This document shows, piece after piece, positions 49,785 to 60,397 of a DNA stretch of 64,000 bases. The notes under the pieces were generated by a model. That model ran no database searches. It worked only from the letters and a program-made list of their open reading frames with translations, and was not told the origin of the DNA. The position numbers and the translations under genes were made by a program. Source of the DNA: an uncultured Lachnospiraceae bacterium (lineage in GTDB: Bacteria; Bacillota; Clostridia; Lachnospirales; Lachnospiraceae); assembly GCA_910588955.1 (NCBI GenBank), contig CAJURQ010000012.1, forward strand, positions 16,989 to 80,988, given 5' to 3'. The stretch's first letter is position 1. Every line of letters begins with the position of its first letter.

Positions 49785-49896
49785 AATGCCGAAGACAGCA
49801 GGTGCCGTATTGTCGGCGTAAGAGTCCGCCTGCCGAGGAGAGAAGAGCTATCATTGATGTTTATTGCCCTCCCTGTCTTTGCGGGGAGGGTTTTTT
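49785..49896 (+). ncRNA. Ribosomal protein L10 leader with attenuator
   Basis: The region AAGACAGCAGGTGCC to CCTGCCGAGGAGAG has the order of the L10(L12)4-binding leader found before rplJ. It is followed by a strong terminator: CCCTCCC (49867-49873) with GGGAGGG (49884-49890), then TTTTTT. A third hairpin (GTGTGTCC/GGACACAC) stands just after it. Excess L10-L12 complex is expected to favour termination. Recognised by pattern, not by covariance search. Confidence 0.75.
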
Positions 49897-49956
49897 GGTG
49901 TGTCCGACGGACACACGCTCCTTAATCGGCACTAAAATCTATAAGGAGGTAATGTA

Positions 49957-50583
49957 ATGGCAAAGGTGGAATTGAAGAAACCGATCGTGGATGAGATCGC
50001 CGCTGCCGTGAAAGACGCGCAGTCAGTCGTTCTGGTTGATTACCGCGGACTTACGGTGGAACAGGACACACAGCTTCGTAAACAGCTGCGTGAGGCTGGA
50101 ATCACCTACAAGGTTTACAAGAACACAATGATGAATTTTGCATTCAAGGGCACGGACTGCGAAGCGCTTCTTCCTTATCTGGAAGGTCCCAGTGCGGTTG
50201 CCATCTCTACAGAGGACGCTACGGCTCCCGCGAGAGTGTTATGCAAATTCGCTAAGACGGCAGACGCCCTCGAAGTGAAGGGCGGCATCGTGGAAGGCAT
50301 CGCTTATGATGCGGACGGCATCAAGGAAGTTGCGAAGATTCCTTCCAGAGAAGAGCTGCTGTCCAAGCTGCTTGGCAGCATCCAGTCTCCGATCACCAAC
50401 TTCGCACGCGTGATGAATCAGTTGGCGGAGAAAGGCGGTGCATCCGGGTGCGAAGCGCCTGCGGCTGAAGAAGCGCCCGCTGAGGCAGATGCCGCTCCCG
50501 CAGCAGAGGAAGCGCCCGCCGAGGCAGAAGCTGCACCTGTAGAAGAAGCAGCGCCTGCGGAAGAAGCACCTGCGGCAGAATAA
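49957..50583 (+). CDS. rplJ: Ribosomal protein L10 with a long Ala/Glu/Pro tail
   Basis: A 208-residue protein of the L7/L12 stalk base. Residues 1-165 are ordinary L10 (VVLVDYRGLTVEQDTQLRKQ, YKNTMMNFAF). The last 40 residues are an acidic repeat of AAEEAPAEA-type units that normal 165-175 residue L10 proteins lack. AAGGAGG lies 7 bases before ATG. It is separated from its usual upstream partners rplK and rplA by about 14 kb and has its own promoter and leader. Confidence 0.95.
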   Translation: MAKVELKKPIVDEIAAAVKDAQSVVLVDYRGLTVEQDTQLRKQLREAGITYKVYKNTMMNFAFKGTDCEALLPYLEGPSAVAISTEDATAPARVLCKFAKTADALEVKGGIVEGIAYDADGIKEVAKIPSREELLSKLLGSIQSPITNFARVMNQLAEKGGASGCEAPAAEEAPAEADAAPAAEEAPAEAEAAPVEEAAPAEEAPAAE

Positions 50584-50671
50584 CCGGTTTAAACGCTGCG
50601 CGTTAAAACCCGAGCCTGCTAAAGCAGTCTCGAAACGTAAATAATGAATGAAAATATGGAGGAAAACAATC

Positions 50672-51049
50672 ATGGCAAAATTATCTGTTGAAGAAATCCT
50701 TAGCGCGATTGATGAGATGACAGTATTGGAATTGAATGATCTGGTAAAGGCATGTGAGGAGAAATACGGTGTATCCGCAGCAGCGGGCGTTGTAGTTGCG
50801 GCAGCAGGCGGCGACGCAGGCGCAGCAGCGGAGGAGAAGACCGAGTTCGACGTTGAGCTGACAGAGGTTGGTCCTAATAAGGTTAAGGTTATCAAGGTGG
50901 TTCGTGAGGCTACAGGTCTTGGTCTGAAGGAGGCGAAGGATCTCGTTGACTCCGCTCCGAAGGTACTCAAAGAGGCTGCTTCCAAGGAGGAGGCTGACGA
51001 CATCAAGGCTAAGCTTGAGGCAGAGGGCGCTAAGGTTACCCTTAAGTAA
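50672..51049 (+). CDS. rplL: Ribosomal protein L7/L12
   Basis: A 125-residue stalk protein. The N-terminal dimer helices ([20 protein letters not shown]), an Ala/Gly hinge ([20 protein letters not shown]) and the C-terminal domain ([20 protein letters not shown]) are all normal. GGAGG lies 9 bases before ATG 50672. A small hairpin (GGTTTAAACGC/GCGTTAAAACC) stands in the rplJ-rplL gap. The terminator at 51076 ends the transcript. Confidence 0.96.
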   Translation: MAKLSVEEILSAIDEMTVLELNDLVKACEEKYGVSAAAGVVVAAAGGDAGAAAEEKTEFDVELTEVGPNKVKVIKVVREATGLGLKEAKDLVDSAPKVLKEAASKEEADDIKAKLEAEGAKVTLK

Positions 51050-51075
51050 TCAACCGGCATATCTTGAAGAGAGAG

Positions 51076-51114
51076 ACCGTTCACATGTTTTCGTAAAAGC
51101 ATGTGGACGGTTTT
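51076..51114 (+). terminator. Terminator after rplL
   Basis: ACCGTTCACATG (51076-51087) pairs with CATGTGGACGGT (51100-51111, one G-T pair), followed by TTTT. Confidence 0.8.
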
Positions 51115-51154
51115 GCTATAAAATAATTCTTAAGAAATTTCTCAAATATAATCA

Positions 51155-51184
51155 TTGACTTTCCCATGCGGTTTGTAGTAGAAT
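51155..51184 (+). promoter_or_regulatory. Promoter of rpoB
   Basis: TTGACT at 51155-51160 and TAGAAT at 51179-51184, spacer 18 bases. The leader of about 85 bases has no clear terminator. Confidence 0.65.
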
Positions 51185-51275
51185 GTATGATGCACTATTG
51201 TGGTGTGCTATGCTTTTTTGAGGCGTTGTTTCCGACAAAGCATGGATCAATCATAAAGAACGGGGTGAAGTGTCA

Positions 51276-54200
51276 ATGGAAAAAAACAGAATCCGTAAGA
51301 CTGCTGCCGGCAGAAATACGCGCATGACCTACGCACGACAGAAAGAGGTTCTGGAAATGCCGAACCTGATCGAAGTTCAGAAGAACTCCTATCAGTGGTT
51401 TCTGAATGAAGGGTTGAAGGAAGTATTTGACGATATTTCTCCGATCTCCGATTACAGCGGACATCTGAGTCTGGAATTTGTAGACTTTGAGCTGTGCGAG
51501 GAAGACGTCAAATATTCTATTGAGAAATGTAAGGAGAGAGACGCCACTTACGCAGCCCCTCTCAAGGTGAAGGTACGTCTGATTAACAAAGAGAAGGATG
51601 AGATTACCGAGCATGAGATCTTTATGGGCGACCTGCCGCTTATGACACAGACGGGCACCTTTGTGATCAACGGCGCAGAGCGTGTTATCGTCAGCCAGCT
51701 CGTCCGTTCCCCCGGCATCTATTACGGGATTGGACATGATAAAATCGGTAAAAGGCTTTTTTCCGCAACCGTGATCCCGAACCGCGGCGCATGGCTGGAG
51801 TACGAGACGGACTCCAACGACGTTTTCTATGTGCGCGTGGACAGAACGAGAAAGGTTCCGATCACTGTGCTGATCCGTGCGCTCGGCGTTGGCTCCAATG
51901 ACGAGATCAGGGAGCTTTTCGGCGACGAACCGAAGATCGAGGCAAGCTTTGCAAAGGACGCTTCTGAGAACTATCAGGAGGGTCTGCTTGAGCTGTACAA
52001 AAAGATCCGTCCCGGCGAGCCTTTAAGTGTGGAGAGTGCGGAAAGCCTGATTATGGCTATGTTTTTTGACCCCAGAAGATATGATCTTGCAAAGGTCGGC
52101 AGATATAAATTTAACAAGAAATTGATGTTCAGGAACAGGATCAGGCATCATATTCTCGCGGAGGATGTGGTAGACACCCAGACCGGAGAGATCTTAGCGA
52201 AGGCGGGCGACAAGGTGACGGCTGAGATGGCGGACGCGATCCAGAATGCCGCGGTTCCCGCCGTGTGGATTCAGACAGAGGAGAGGAATGTCAAGGTTCT
52301 CTCAAATATGATGGTAGATATCACGAACTTTGTCGACTGCAATCCGAGAGAGCTGGGCATTACGGAACTGGTTTATTATCCTGTTTTACAGCAGATTTTG
52401 GACGAGTACAGCGGTGATCCCACGCAGCTCGCCGAGGCGATCCGCAAAAATGTACACGAGCTGATTCCGAAGCATATTACAAAGGAAGATATTCTGGCTT
52501 CCATTAACTATAACATTCATCTGGAGTACGGTATCGGTAACGACGACGATATCGACCACTTGGGCAACAGACGTATCCGTGCGGTGGGCGAGCTTTTGCA
52601 GAACCAGTACCGCATCGGACTTTCCCGTCTGGAGAGAGTGGTGCGCGAGAGAATGACTACCCATGATGCGGAGGAAATCTCTCCGCAGGTGCTGATCAAT
52701 ATCAAACCCGTGCAGGCGGCGGTGAAGGAGTTCTTCGGATCATCCCAGCTGTCCCAGTTCATGGATCAGAACAACCCGCTCGGCGAGCTGACGCACAAGA
52801 GACGTCTCTCCGCGCTGGGTCCCGGCGGTCTTTCCAGAGACCGTGCCGGATTCGAGGTGCGTGACGTGCACTATACGCATTACGGCAGAATGTGTCCCAT
52901 CGAGACGCCTGAGGGACCGAATATCGGTCTGATTAACTCGCTGGCGTCCTATGCGAGAATTAACGAGTACGGTTTTGTGGAGGCGCCTTACAGAAAGATC
53001 GACAAGAGCGATCCGGGAAATCCGCGCGTCACGGACGAGACGGTCTACATGACGGCGGACGAGGAAGATAATTATCATGTGGCGCAGGCTTCCGCGCCCC
53101 TTGACGAGAACGGCTATTTCAGGAGAAACAGTATTTCCGGTCGTTATAAGACGGAGACACAGGAATATCCGAAGGCAATGTTTGACTATATGGACGTGTC
53201 CCCGAAGATGGTATTCTCGGTTGCCACGGCGCTCATTCCGTTCCTGCAGAACGATGACGCGAACCGTGCGCTGATGGGTTCCAACATGCAGAGACAGGCA
53301 GTGCCCCTGCTCTTCACGGAGGCGCCCGTGGTGGGAACCGGTATGGAGCCGAAAGCGGCTGTGGACTCCGGCGTCTGCGTGGTGGCGAGAAAGTCCGGCG
53401 TGGTCGATTTTGTGTCGGCTGACCTCATTCGGATGACCTGTGACGACGGGGAGAAGGACGAATACCGTCTGATGAAGTTCTCACGCAGCAACCAGTCCAA
53501 CTGCTACAACCAGAAGCCTATTGTGCAGAAGGGTATGCGTGTGGAGGCGGGCGACGTGATTGCGGACGGTCCTTCCACGGACGGCGGCGAGCTGGCACTC
53601 GGAAAGAACCCGCTGATCGGGTTTATGACATGGGAAGGTTATAACTACGAGGATGCCGTACTTCTCAGCGAGAGACTGGTGCAGGAAGACGTTTACACTT
53701 CCGTGCATATGGAGGAATATGAGGCGGAGGCGCGGGATACCAAACTCGGACCCGAGGAGATCACGAGGGATGTGCCGGGCGTCGGTGACGATGCGCTGAA
53801 GGATCTGGATGACAGAGGCATTATCCGCATCGGTGCGGAGGTGCGTGCCGGAGATATTCTGGTGGGCAAGGTGACGCCTAAGGGCGAGACGGAGCTTACC
53901 GCGGAGGAGAGACTGCTCCGGGCGATCTTCGGTGAGAAGGCGAGAGAAGTGAGAGACACTTCCCTGAAAGTGCCTCACGGTGAATATGGTATTGTTGTGG
54001 ACGCGAAAGTGTTCACCAGAGAGAACGGCGACGAGCTGTCTCCCGGCGTGAATCAGGCGGTCCGCATTTACATTGCGCAGAAGAGAAAGATTTCCGTCGG
54101 TGATAAGATGGCAGGCCGTCACGGTAACAAGGGTGTGGTTTCCCGCGTGCTTCCCGTGGAGGATATGCCTTATCTGCCGAACGGCAGACCTCTTGACATA

Positions 54201-55130
54201 GTGCTGAATCCTCTGGGCGTGCCTTCCCGTATGAATATCGGGCAGGTGCTGGAGATTCACCTGTCGCTTGCCGCGAAGGCGCTCGGCTTCAACGTGGCGA
54301 CGCCTGTGTTTGACGGCGCAAAAGAGGATGACATCATGGACACACTGGATCTGGCGAACGACTATGTCAATCTGGAGTGGGATGAGTTTGAAAAGAAACA
54401 TAAGGATGAACTGTTACCCGAGGTGATGGAATATCTGTCAAAGAACAGGGAGCACAGAAAACTCTGGAAGGGAGTGCCTATTTCCAGAGACGGCAAGGTG
54501 CGGCTGCGCGACGGCAGAACGGGCGAATATTTTGACTCCCCGGTTACCATCGGACACATGCATTACCTGAAACTCCATCATCTGGTGGACGATAAGATCC
54601 ACGCGCGTTCCACGGGTCCTTACTCGCTCGTGACGCAGCAGCCTCTTGGCGGTAAAGCGCAGTTCGGCGGACAGCGTTTCGGTGAAATGGAGGTTTGGGC
54701 GCTGGAGGCATACGGCGCGGCTTACACGCTGCAGGAGATTCTGACCGTGAAGTCTGATGATGTGGTGGGGCGTGTGAAGACTTACGAGGCGATCATCAAG
54801 GGCGATAATATCCCCGAGCCCGGCGTGCCTGAGTCCTTCAAGGTGCTCCTGAAGGAGCTGCAGTCCCTTGGGCTGGATGTAAGAGTGCTGCGCGATGACC
54901 AGACAGAGGTGGAGATCATGGAAACCATCGACTACGGCGAGAGCGATTACCGCTATGAGATCGAGGGCGATTCCCGCGGTTACGACTATGAGAGAGAATC
55001 CTTCGGCTCGATGGGCTATCAGCGTCAGGAGTTCGACGAGGACAGCGGACAGCTTGTGAGCAGCGATGAGGAGGAGCCTGATTCTTACGAGGAATCGGAC
55101 GAGGCATTTGAAGAGACCTATACTGATTAA
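51276..55130 (+). CDS. rpoB: RNA polymerase beta subunit
   Basis: A 1284-residue subunit of RNA polymerase. The rifampicin region reads [14 protein letters not shown] then [15 protein letters not shown], with the usual Ser, Asp, His and Ser, so a sensitive form is expected. [15 protein letters not shown] and [20 protein letters not shown] are present. The last 45 residues are an acidic tail beyond the conserved core ([20 protein letters not shown]). ATG 51276 follows GGGGTGA; GTG 51270 is a less likely start. Copy 3 of the structured repeat follows the stop. Confidence 0.97.
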   Translation: MEKNRIRKTAAGRNTRMTYARQKEVLEMPNLIEVQKNSYQWFLNEGLKEVFDDISPISDYSGHLSLEFVDFELCEEDVKYSIEKCKERDATYAAPLKVKVRLINKEKDEITEHEIFMGDLPLMTQTGTFVINGAERVIVSQLVRSPGIYYGIGHDKIGKRLFSATVIPNRGAWLEYETDSNDVFYVRVDRTRKVPITVLIRALGVGSNDEIRELFGDEPKIEASFAKDASENYQEGLLELYKKIRPGEPLSVESAESLIMAMFFDPRRYDLAKVGRYKFNKKLMFRNRIRHHILAEDVVDTQTGEILAKAGDKVTAEMADAIQNAAVPAVWIQTEERNVKVLSNMMVDITNFVDCNPRELGITELVYYPVLQQILDEYSGDPTQLAEAIRKNVHELIPKHITKEDILASINYNIHLEYGIGNDDDIDHLGNRRIRAVGELLQNQYRIGLSRLERVVRERMTTHDAEEISPQVLINIKPVQAAVKEFFGSSQLSQFMDQNNPLGELTHKRRLSALGPGGLSRDRAGFEVRDVHYTHYGRMCPIETPEGPNIGLINSLASYARINEYGFVEAPYRKIDKSDPGNPRVTDETVYMTADEEDNYHVAQASAPLDENGYFRRNSISGRYKTETQEYPKAMFDYMDVSPKMVFSVATALIPFLQNDDANRALMGSNMQRQAVPLLFTEAPVVGTGMEPKAAVDSGVCVVARKSGVVDFVSADLIRMTCDDGEKDEYRLMKFSRSNQSNCYNQKPIVQKGMRVEAGDVIADGPSTDGGELALGKNPLIGFMTWEGYNYEDAVLLSERLVQEDVYTSVHMEEYEAEARDTKLGPEEITRDVPGVGDDALKDLDDRGIIRIGAEVRAGDILVGKVTPKGETELTAEERLLRAIFGEKAREVRDTSLKVPHGEYGIVVDAKVFTRENGDELSPGVNQAVRIYIAQKRKISVGDKMAGRHGNKGVVSRVLPVEDMPYLPNGRPLDIVLNPLGVPSRMNIGQVLEIHLSLAAKALGFNVATPVFDGAKEDDIMDTLDLANDYVNLEWDEFEKKHKDELLPEVMEYLSKNREHRKLWKGVPISRDGKVRLRDGRTGEYFDSPVTIGHMHYLKLHHLVDDKIHARSTGPYSLVTQQPLGGKAQFGGQRFGEMEVWALEAYGAAYTLQEILTVKSDDVVGRVKTYEAIIKGDNIPEPGVPESFKVLLKELQSLGLDVRVLRDDQTEVEIMETIDYGESDYRYEIEGDSRGYDYERESFGSMGYQRQEFDEDSGQLVSSDEEEPDSYEESDEAFEETYTD

Positions 55131-55132
55131 CA

Positions 55133-55225
55133 GTGTGAGAAGTACTTTTAGAACTCAGCAGCAGAGGCTGCTTCGTTAAGAAGTACTAAATCTCACACGG
55201 GAGAATGCCAAAAGAAGCATTCTCC
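55133..55225 (+). repeat. Post-stop structured element, copy 3, between rpoB and rpoC
   Basis: Stem 1: GTGTGAGA (55133-55140) with TCTCACAC (55191-55198). Stem 2: AGTACTT (55141-55147) with AAGTACT (55181-55187), 3' bulge AAA (55188-55190). Inner hairpin GCAGC/GCTGC. Second hairpin GGAGAATGC (55200-55208) with GCATTCTCC (55217-55225). It starts 3 bases after the rpoB stop and ends 32 bases before the rpoC start, inside an operon, so it must let polymerase pass. Confidence 0.75.
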
Positions 55226-55257
55226 GCATGAATATAGCAGATGGAGGACAATGCAGG

Positions 55258-58200
55258 ATGTCAGATATGAAACAGGAAGCGTATCAACCCATGACATTTG
55301 ACGCGATCAAGATCGGACTGGCGTCACCGGAGAAGATCAGGGAATGGTCGAGAGGTGAGGTGACAAAACCCGAGACAATCAACTACAGAACCTTGAAACC
55401 TGAGAAAGAGGGTCTGTTCTGCGAGAGAATCTTCGGACCGAGCAAGGACTGGGAGTGTCACTGCGGTAAGTATAAGAAGATCAGATATAAAGGCGTTGTC
55501 TGCGATCGATGCGGCGTCGAGGTGACGAAGTCCAGCGTCCGCAGAGAGCGTATGGGACGCATAGAACTGGCGGCGCCGGTATCCCATATCTGGTATTTCA
55601 AGGGAATCCCGAGCCGTATGGGACTGATTCTCGACCTCTCCCCCAGAGTGCTTGAGAAGGTGCTCTATTTCGCGTCCTATATCGTGCTGGACGGCGGCGA
55701 GACGGATCTGGACTATAAGCAGGTTCTCACGGAGAAGGAGTATCAGGATGCCAGGGAGACCTGGGGAAATAAATTCCGGGTTGGTATGGGGGCAGAAGCG
55801 ATCAAGGAGCTTCTGCAGGCAATCAATCTGGAGGAAGAGGCGGCGGAGCTGAAGGAGGGCTTGAAGGAGTCCACCGGGCAGAAGCGCGCCCGCATTATCA
55901 AGAGACTGGAAGTTGTGGAGGCGTTTAGGGAGTCCGGGAACCAGCCCGAGTGGATGATTATGGATGTGATCCCGGTTATTCCGCCGGATCTGCGTCCTAT
56001 GGTGCAGCTTGACGGCGGCAGGTTTGCAACCTCTGACTTGAACGATCTCTACAGAAGAATTATCAACAGAAACAATCGTCTGAAAAGACTGTTGGAGCTT
56101 GGCGCTCCCGATATCATTGTGCGCAACGAGAAGCGTATGCTGCAGGAGGCGGTTGACGCGCTGATCGACAACGGCAGAAGGGGAAGACCCGTGACGGGTC
56201 CCGGCAACAGGGCGCTTAAGTCCCTATCCGACATGCTTAAGGGTAAGTCCGGTCGTTTCCGTCAGAACCTGCTCGGCAAGCGTGTGGACTACTCCGGACG
56301 TTCCGTTATCGTGGTCGGTCCCGAGTTAAAAATTTATCAGTGCGGTCTGCCTAAGGAGATGGCGATCGAGCTGTTTAAGCCTTTTGTTATGAAAGAACTG
56401 GTATTCCGCGGCATTTCGCAGAATATCAAGGCGGCGAAAAAGCTGGTGGAGAGACTGGACACGCAAGTCTGGGATGTGCTGGAGGAGGTAATCAAGGAGC
56501 ATCCGGTGATGTTAAACCGTGCGCCTACCCTGCACAGACTCGGTATTCAGGCGTTCGAGCCGATACTGGTGGAAGGTAAGGCGATCAAGCTCCATCCGCT
56601 CGTATGTACCGCGTTCAACGCCGATTTTGACGGCGACCAGATGGCAGTCCATCTCCCACTGTCCGTCGAGGCGCAGGCGGAGTGCAGATTCCTTCTGCTC
56701 TCCCCGAACAACCTGTTAAAACCTTCGGACGGCGGCCCGGTGGCGGTGCCTTCCCAGGATATGGTGCTCGGCATCTATTATCTGACGCAGGAAAGACCCG
56801 GTGCGCTTGGAGAGGGCAAGTTCTTTAAGAATGTAAACGAGGCGATTCTTGCCTATGAGAATAAGGCATGCACCCTCCACTCAAGGATTAATGTCAGGGT
56901 GACAAAGAAGGATGCTAGCGGGAAAGAGGTGTCCGGCAATGTGGAGTCCACGCTGGGACGGTTCCTCTTCAATGAGATTCTTCCGCAGGATCTGGGCTAT
57001 GTGGACAGAACCGATCCGGAGAACCTGCTGAAGCCGGAAGTGGATTTCCATGTGGGCAAAAAGCAGTTAAAGCAGATTTTGGAGAAGGTCATCAACATCC
57101 ACGGCGCGGTACGGACTGCCGAGGTGCTTGACCTGATCAAAGCGACCGGTTATAAGTATTCCACGCAGGCGGCTATGACCGTTTCCATTTCCGATATGAC
57201 GGTGCCTGCGGAGAAGGAGCGGATGCTCGAGGAAGCACAGGCTACCGTAGACAAAATCTCCATGGACTTCCGGAGAGGAAAGTGTACGGAGGAGGAGAGA
57301 TACCGTCTGGTTGTGGAGACGTGGAACAAGACGGATAAGGATCTCACGGACGTGCTGCTCGCCGGTCTCGATAAATATAACAATATTTATATGATGGCGG
57401 ATTCCGGGGCACGTGGTTCCAACCAGCAGATCAAACAGCTTGCGGGTATGCGTGGTCTGATGGCGGATACCACAGGACGTACCATCGAGTTGCCGATTAA
57501 GTCCAATTTCCGTGAAGGTCTGGACGTGCTGGAATATTTCATGTCGGCGCATGGCGCACGTAAGGGTTTGTCCGATACCGCGCTTCGTACCGCTGACTCC
57601 GGTTACCTGACAAGACGTATGGTCGATGTTTCACAGGAGCTGATCATCCGTGAGACAGACTGCTGCGAGGGCAGGGATGAACTTCCCGGTATGGTGGTCA
57701 AGGCGTTCATGGACGGCAAGGAGACCATCGAGGGATTGAAGGACAGAATTACGGGACGTTTCTCCTGTGAGGATATCAAAGATAAAGACGGTAAGATGAT
57801 CGTGAAGAGAAACCACATGATCACCCCCGCCCGCGCGGAGAGGATCTTGAGCGTAGGCGTGAACGAGAAAGGTGAGCCGGTGGAGGAAGTCAGAATCCGC
57901 ACGATTTTGACGTGCCGCTCCCATGTTGGTATCTGCGCGAAGTGCTACGGTGCGAATATGGCGACCGGCGAGGCGGTTCAGGTCGGTGAGGCTGTCGGCA
58001 TCATTGCGGCGCAGTCCATCGGTGAGCCCGGTACACAGCTTACCATGCGTACCTTCCATACCGGCGGTGTTGCCGGCGACGATATCACACAGGGTCTTCC
58101 CCGTGTAGAGGAGCTTTTCGAGGCGCGTAAGCCGAAGGGTCTGGCGATTATCGCGGAGTTTGGCGGCGTAGCTTCCATTAAAGATACAAAGAAGAAGAGA

Positions 58201-58989
58201 GAAATTGTTGTTACCAACGACGAGACCGGCGAGTCCAAGACTTATCTGATTCCTTACGGTTCCAGAATCAAAGTGCTGGACGGTGCGACGCTTGAGGCGG
58301 GTGACGAGCTGACCGAGGGCAGCGTGAATCCACACGATCTGTTAAAGATCAAGGGCATCCGCGCCGTACAGGATTACATGCTCCGCGAGGTACAGAGAGT
58401 GTACCGTCTGCAGGGTGTGGATATCTCCGATAAGCATATCGAGGTGATTGTGCGTCAGATGCTGAAGAAAGTCCGCATCGAGAACAACGGCGATACCGAT
58501 TTCCTGCCGGGCACACTTGTGGATGTTCTGGATTATGAGGACATGAACGAGGAGCTGTTTAAGGAGGGCAAGGAGCCTGCGGAGGGTAAGCAGATTCTGC
58601 TTGGTATTACCAAGGCGGCGCTTGCAACCGACTCTTTCCTGTCGGCGGCATCCTTCCAGGAGACGACCAAGGTGCTGACGGAAGCGGCTATCAAGGGTAA
58701 AGTTGACTCACTGATCGGTCTGAAAGAGAACGTGATCATCGGTAAGCTGATTCCCGCGGGTACGGGTATGAGACGTTACCGCGACACCAGACTGAGCACG
58801 GACGAGAATCTTCTCAGCCGTCTGCAGATGGAGGACGAACTGGAATTTGAGGACGGCTCCTACGAGGACGAAGAGTTCGAGAATGCAGATGATGTGGAAG
58901 AGATCGAGGAGATGGAAGAACTGGACGGCGATATCGACGATGCGGAGGATTTTGTGGAAGCCGAGGAAGAGCTTGAGCCGGTGGAGTAG
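55258..58989 (+). CDS. rpoC: RNA polymerase beta' subunit
   Basis: A 1243-residue catalytic subunit. The zinc finger [20 protein letters not shown] near residue 70, the catalytic loop [12 protein letters not shown] and the trigger-loop region [20 protein letters not shown] with [10 protein letters not shown] are all present. The final 50 residues are an acidic tail ([20 protein letters not shown]). GGAGGA lies 9 bases before ATG 55258. Expression probably comes from the rpoB promoter through the structured element between the genes. Confidence 0.97.
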   Translation: MSDMKQEAYQPMTFDAIKIGLASPEKIREWSRGEVTKPETINYRTLKPEKEGLFCERIFGPSKDWECHCGKYKKIRYKGVVCDRCGVEVTKSSVRRERMGRIELAAPVSHIWYFKGIPSRMGLILDLSPRVLEKVLYFASYIVLDGGETDLDYKQVLTEKEYQDARETWGNKFRVGMGAEAIKELLQAINLEEEAAELKEGLKESTGQKRARIIKRLEVVEAFRESGNQPEWMIMDVIPVIPPDLRPMVQLDGGRFATSDLNDLYRRIINRNNRLKRLLELGAPDIIVRNEKRMLQEAVDALIDNGRRGRPVTGPGNRALKSLSDMLKGKSGRFRQNLLGKRVDYSGRSVIVVGPELKIYQCGLPKEMAIELFKPFVMKELVFRGISQNIKAAKKLVERLDTQVWDVLEEVIKEHPVMLNRAPTLHRLGIQAFEPILVEGKAIKLHPLVCTAFNADFDGDQMAVHLPLSVEAQAECRFLLLSPNNLLKPSDGGPVAVPSQDMVLGIYYLTQERPGALGEGKFFKNVNEAILAYENKACTLHSRINVRVTKKDASGKEVSGNVESTLGRFLFNEILPQDLGYVDRTDPENLLKPEVDFHVGKKQLKQILEKVINIHGAVRTAEVLDLIKATGYKYSTQAAMTVSISDMTVPAEKERMLEEAQATVDKISMDFRRGKCTEEERYRLVVETWNKTDKDLTDVLLAGLDKYNNIYMMADSGARGSNQQIKQLAGMRGLMADTTGRTIELPIKSNFREGLDVLEYFMSAHGARKGLSDTALRTADSGYLTRRMVDVSQELIIRETDCCEGRDELPGMVVKAFMDGKETIEGLKDRITGRFSCEDIKDKDGKMIVKRNHMITPARAERILSVGVNEKGEPVEEVRIRTILTCRSHVGICAKCYGANMATGEAVQVGEAVGIIAAQSIGEPGTQLTMRTFHTGGVAGDDITQGLPRVEELFEARKPKGLAIIAEFGGVASIKDTKKKREIVVTNDETGESKTYLIPYGSRIKVLDGATLEAGDELTEGSVNPHDLLKIKGIRAVQDYMLREVQRVYRLQGVDISDKHIEVIVRQMLKKVRIENNGDTDFLPGTLVDVLDYEDMNEELFKEGKEPAEGKQILLGITKAALATDSFLSAASFQETTKVLTEAAIKGKVDSLIGLKENVIIGKLIPAGTGMRRYRDTRLSTDENLLSRLQMEDELEFEDGSYEDEEFENADDVEEIEEMEELDGDIDDAEDFVEAEEELEPVE

Positions 58990-58994
58990 GGCGA

Positions 58995-59146
58995 GTTCAG
59001 CGCGCGCCATTCGCAAAACCGCGCTTGCAGCGCTTTTCGTTGCTTCGCAACTTCTTTTGCTCATAAACGGGCGCTCCCTCAGAGCTGCATCCATCTGTCA
59101 AATTCATGCAAGCATGATTTGCCAGATAGATTTGCTCTGGCTGAAC
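58995..59146. repeat. Post-rpoC repeat element with terminal inverted repeats
   Basis: GTTCAGC (58995-59001) and GCTGAAC (59140-59146) are inverted repeats around 138 bases that contain GTTGCTTCGCAAC and other hairpins. The segment CAGCGCGCGCCATTCGCAAAA at its left end matches, with one difference, the sequence after the glf stop codon near 29731. It may be a miniature mobile element, complete here and truncated there. Confidence 0.45.
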
Positions 59147-59158
59147 TGAAAAAATATA

Positions 59159-59187
59159 TTGACAACGCATTCATGGGCAAGTATACT
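59159..59187 (+). promoter_or_regulatory. Promoter of the str operon (rpsL-rpsG-fusA)
   Basis: TTGACA at 59159-59164 and TATACT at 59182-59187, spacer 17 bases. The -10 box and the start of transcription lie in the loop of the terminator at 59164-59218. Confidence 0.85.
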
Positions 59188-59218
59188 AGGGTAGTGTGCA
59201 CATGAATGCGTTTTTTTT
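59164..59218 (+). terminator. Terminator whose loop contains the rpsL promoter
   Basis: AACGCATTCATG (59164-59175) pairs perfectly with CATGAATGCGTT (59201-59212), followed by eight T in all. The 25-base loop holds the -10 box. RNA arriving from rpoC contains both arms and should stop. RNA begun at the rpsL promoter (near 59194) lacks the left arm and should pass. Confidence 0.8.
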
Positions 59219-59275
59219 GCGCGCTTTTGTGCGCCAAAATACCATTACTTTATATTCCCACAGGAGGTGAAAAGA

Positions 59276-59695
59276 ATGCCAACATTTAACCAGTTAGTCA
59301 GAAAGGGACGTCAGACATCCGTGAAGAAGTCTACGGCGCCTGCTTTGTTAAAGGGTTACAACTCCCTTCACAAGGCTGCAACCGATACCGCTTCTCCGCA
59401 GAAGAGAGGTGTCTGCACCGCTGTTAAGACAGCAACCCCTAAGAAGCCTAACTCAGCGCTCAGAAAGATCGCCAGAGTACGTCTTTCTAACGGAATTGAG
59501 GTGACAAGCTACATTCCCGGCGAGGGTCATAACCTGCAGGAGCATAGCGTTGTCCTGATCCGCGGCGGAAGAGTCAAGGACTTGCCCGGTACAAGATACC
59601 ACATTATCAGAGGTACGTTAGATACCGCGGGAGTCGCTAACAGAAGACAGGCTCGTTCCAAGTACGGCGCTAAGAGACCGAAGGCCGCGAAGTAA
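59276..59695 (+). CDS. rpsL: Ribosomal protein S12
   Basis: A 139-residue protein of the decoding centre. Start [12 protein letters not shown] and [15 protein letters not shown] are canonical; the lysines linked to streptomycin resistance (KPNSALRK and [12 protein letters not shown]) are the sensitive type. AGGAGG lies 8 bases before ATG 59276. First gene of the str operon. Directly after its stop lie two hairpins (59698-59755). Confidence 0.96.
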   Translation: MPTFNQLVRKGRQTSVKKSTAPALLKGYNSLHKAATDTASPQKRGVCTAVKTATPKKPNSALRKIARVRLSNGIEVTSYIPGEGHNLQEHSVVLIRGGRVKDLPGTRYHIIRGTLDTAGVANRRQARSKYGAKRPKAAK

Positions 59696-59697
59696 AA

Positions 59698-59755
59698 TTG
59701 CTTCGCAATTTAACTTCAAGAGGTTTGCACAGCAAACCTCCGCTTGGAGTATTTT
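59698..59755 (+). repeat. Double hairpin after rpsL
   Basis: ATTGC/GCAAT with a TTC loop, then ACTTCAAG + AGGTTTGC (59713-59728) pairing with GCAAACCT + CTTGGAGT (59732-59750). ATTTT follows but no long U tract. It lies in the 216-base gap before rpsG, which otherwise shows no gene. It may mark mRNA processing or partial termination. Confidence 0.5.
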
Positions 59756-59797
59756 AGGCTGAGAAGGTCGTCAGTACCACAAACAGAACTAATTTAG

Positions 59798-60382
<585 letters not shown>

Positions 60383-60397
60383 AAGGAGGAAAAAACC

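Noticed and set aside
52700..52850. Rifampicin-resistance change in rpoB
   Set aside because: The residues of the rifampicin pocket are the usual sensitive ones; S12 likewise shows the streptomycin-sensitive lysines.
53481..54401. Open frame of 306 codons antisense to rpoB
   Set aside because: A shadow of rpoB with His/Arg/Leu-rich nonsense composition and no start signal.
55131..55240. Terminator between rpoB and rpoC
   Set aside because: The hairpins have no U tract and rpoC shows no separate promoter, so termination here would be harmful. It fits the structured repeat family.
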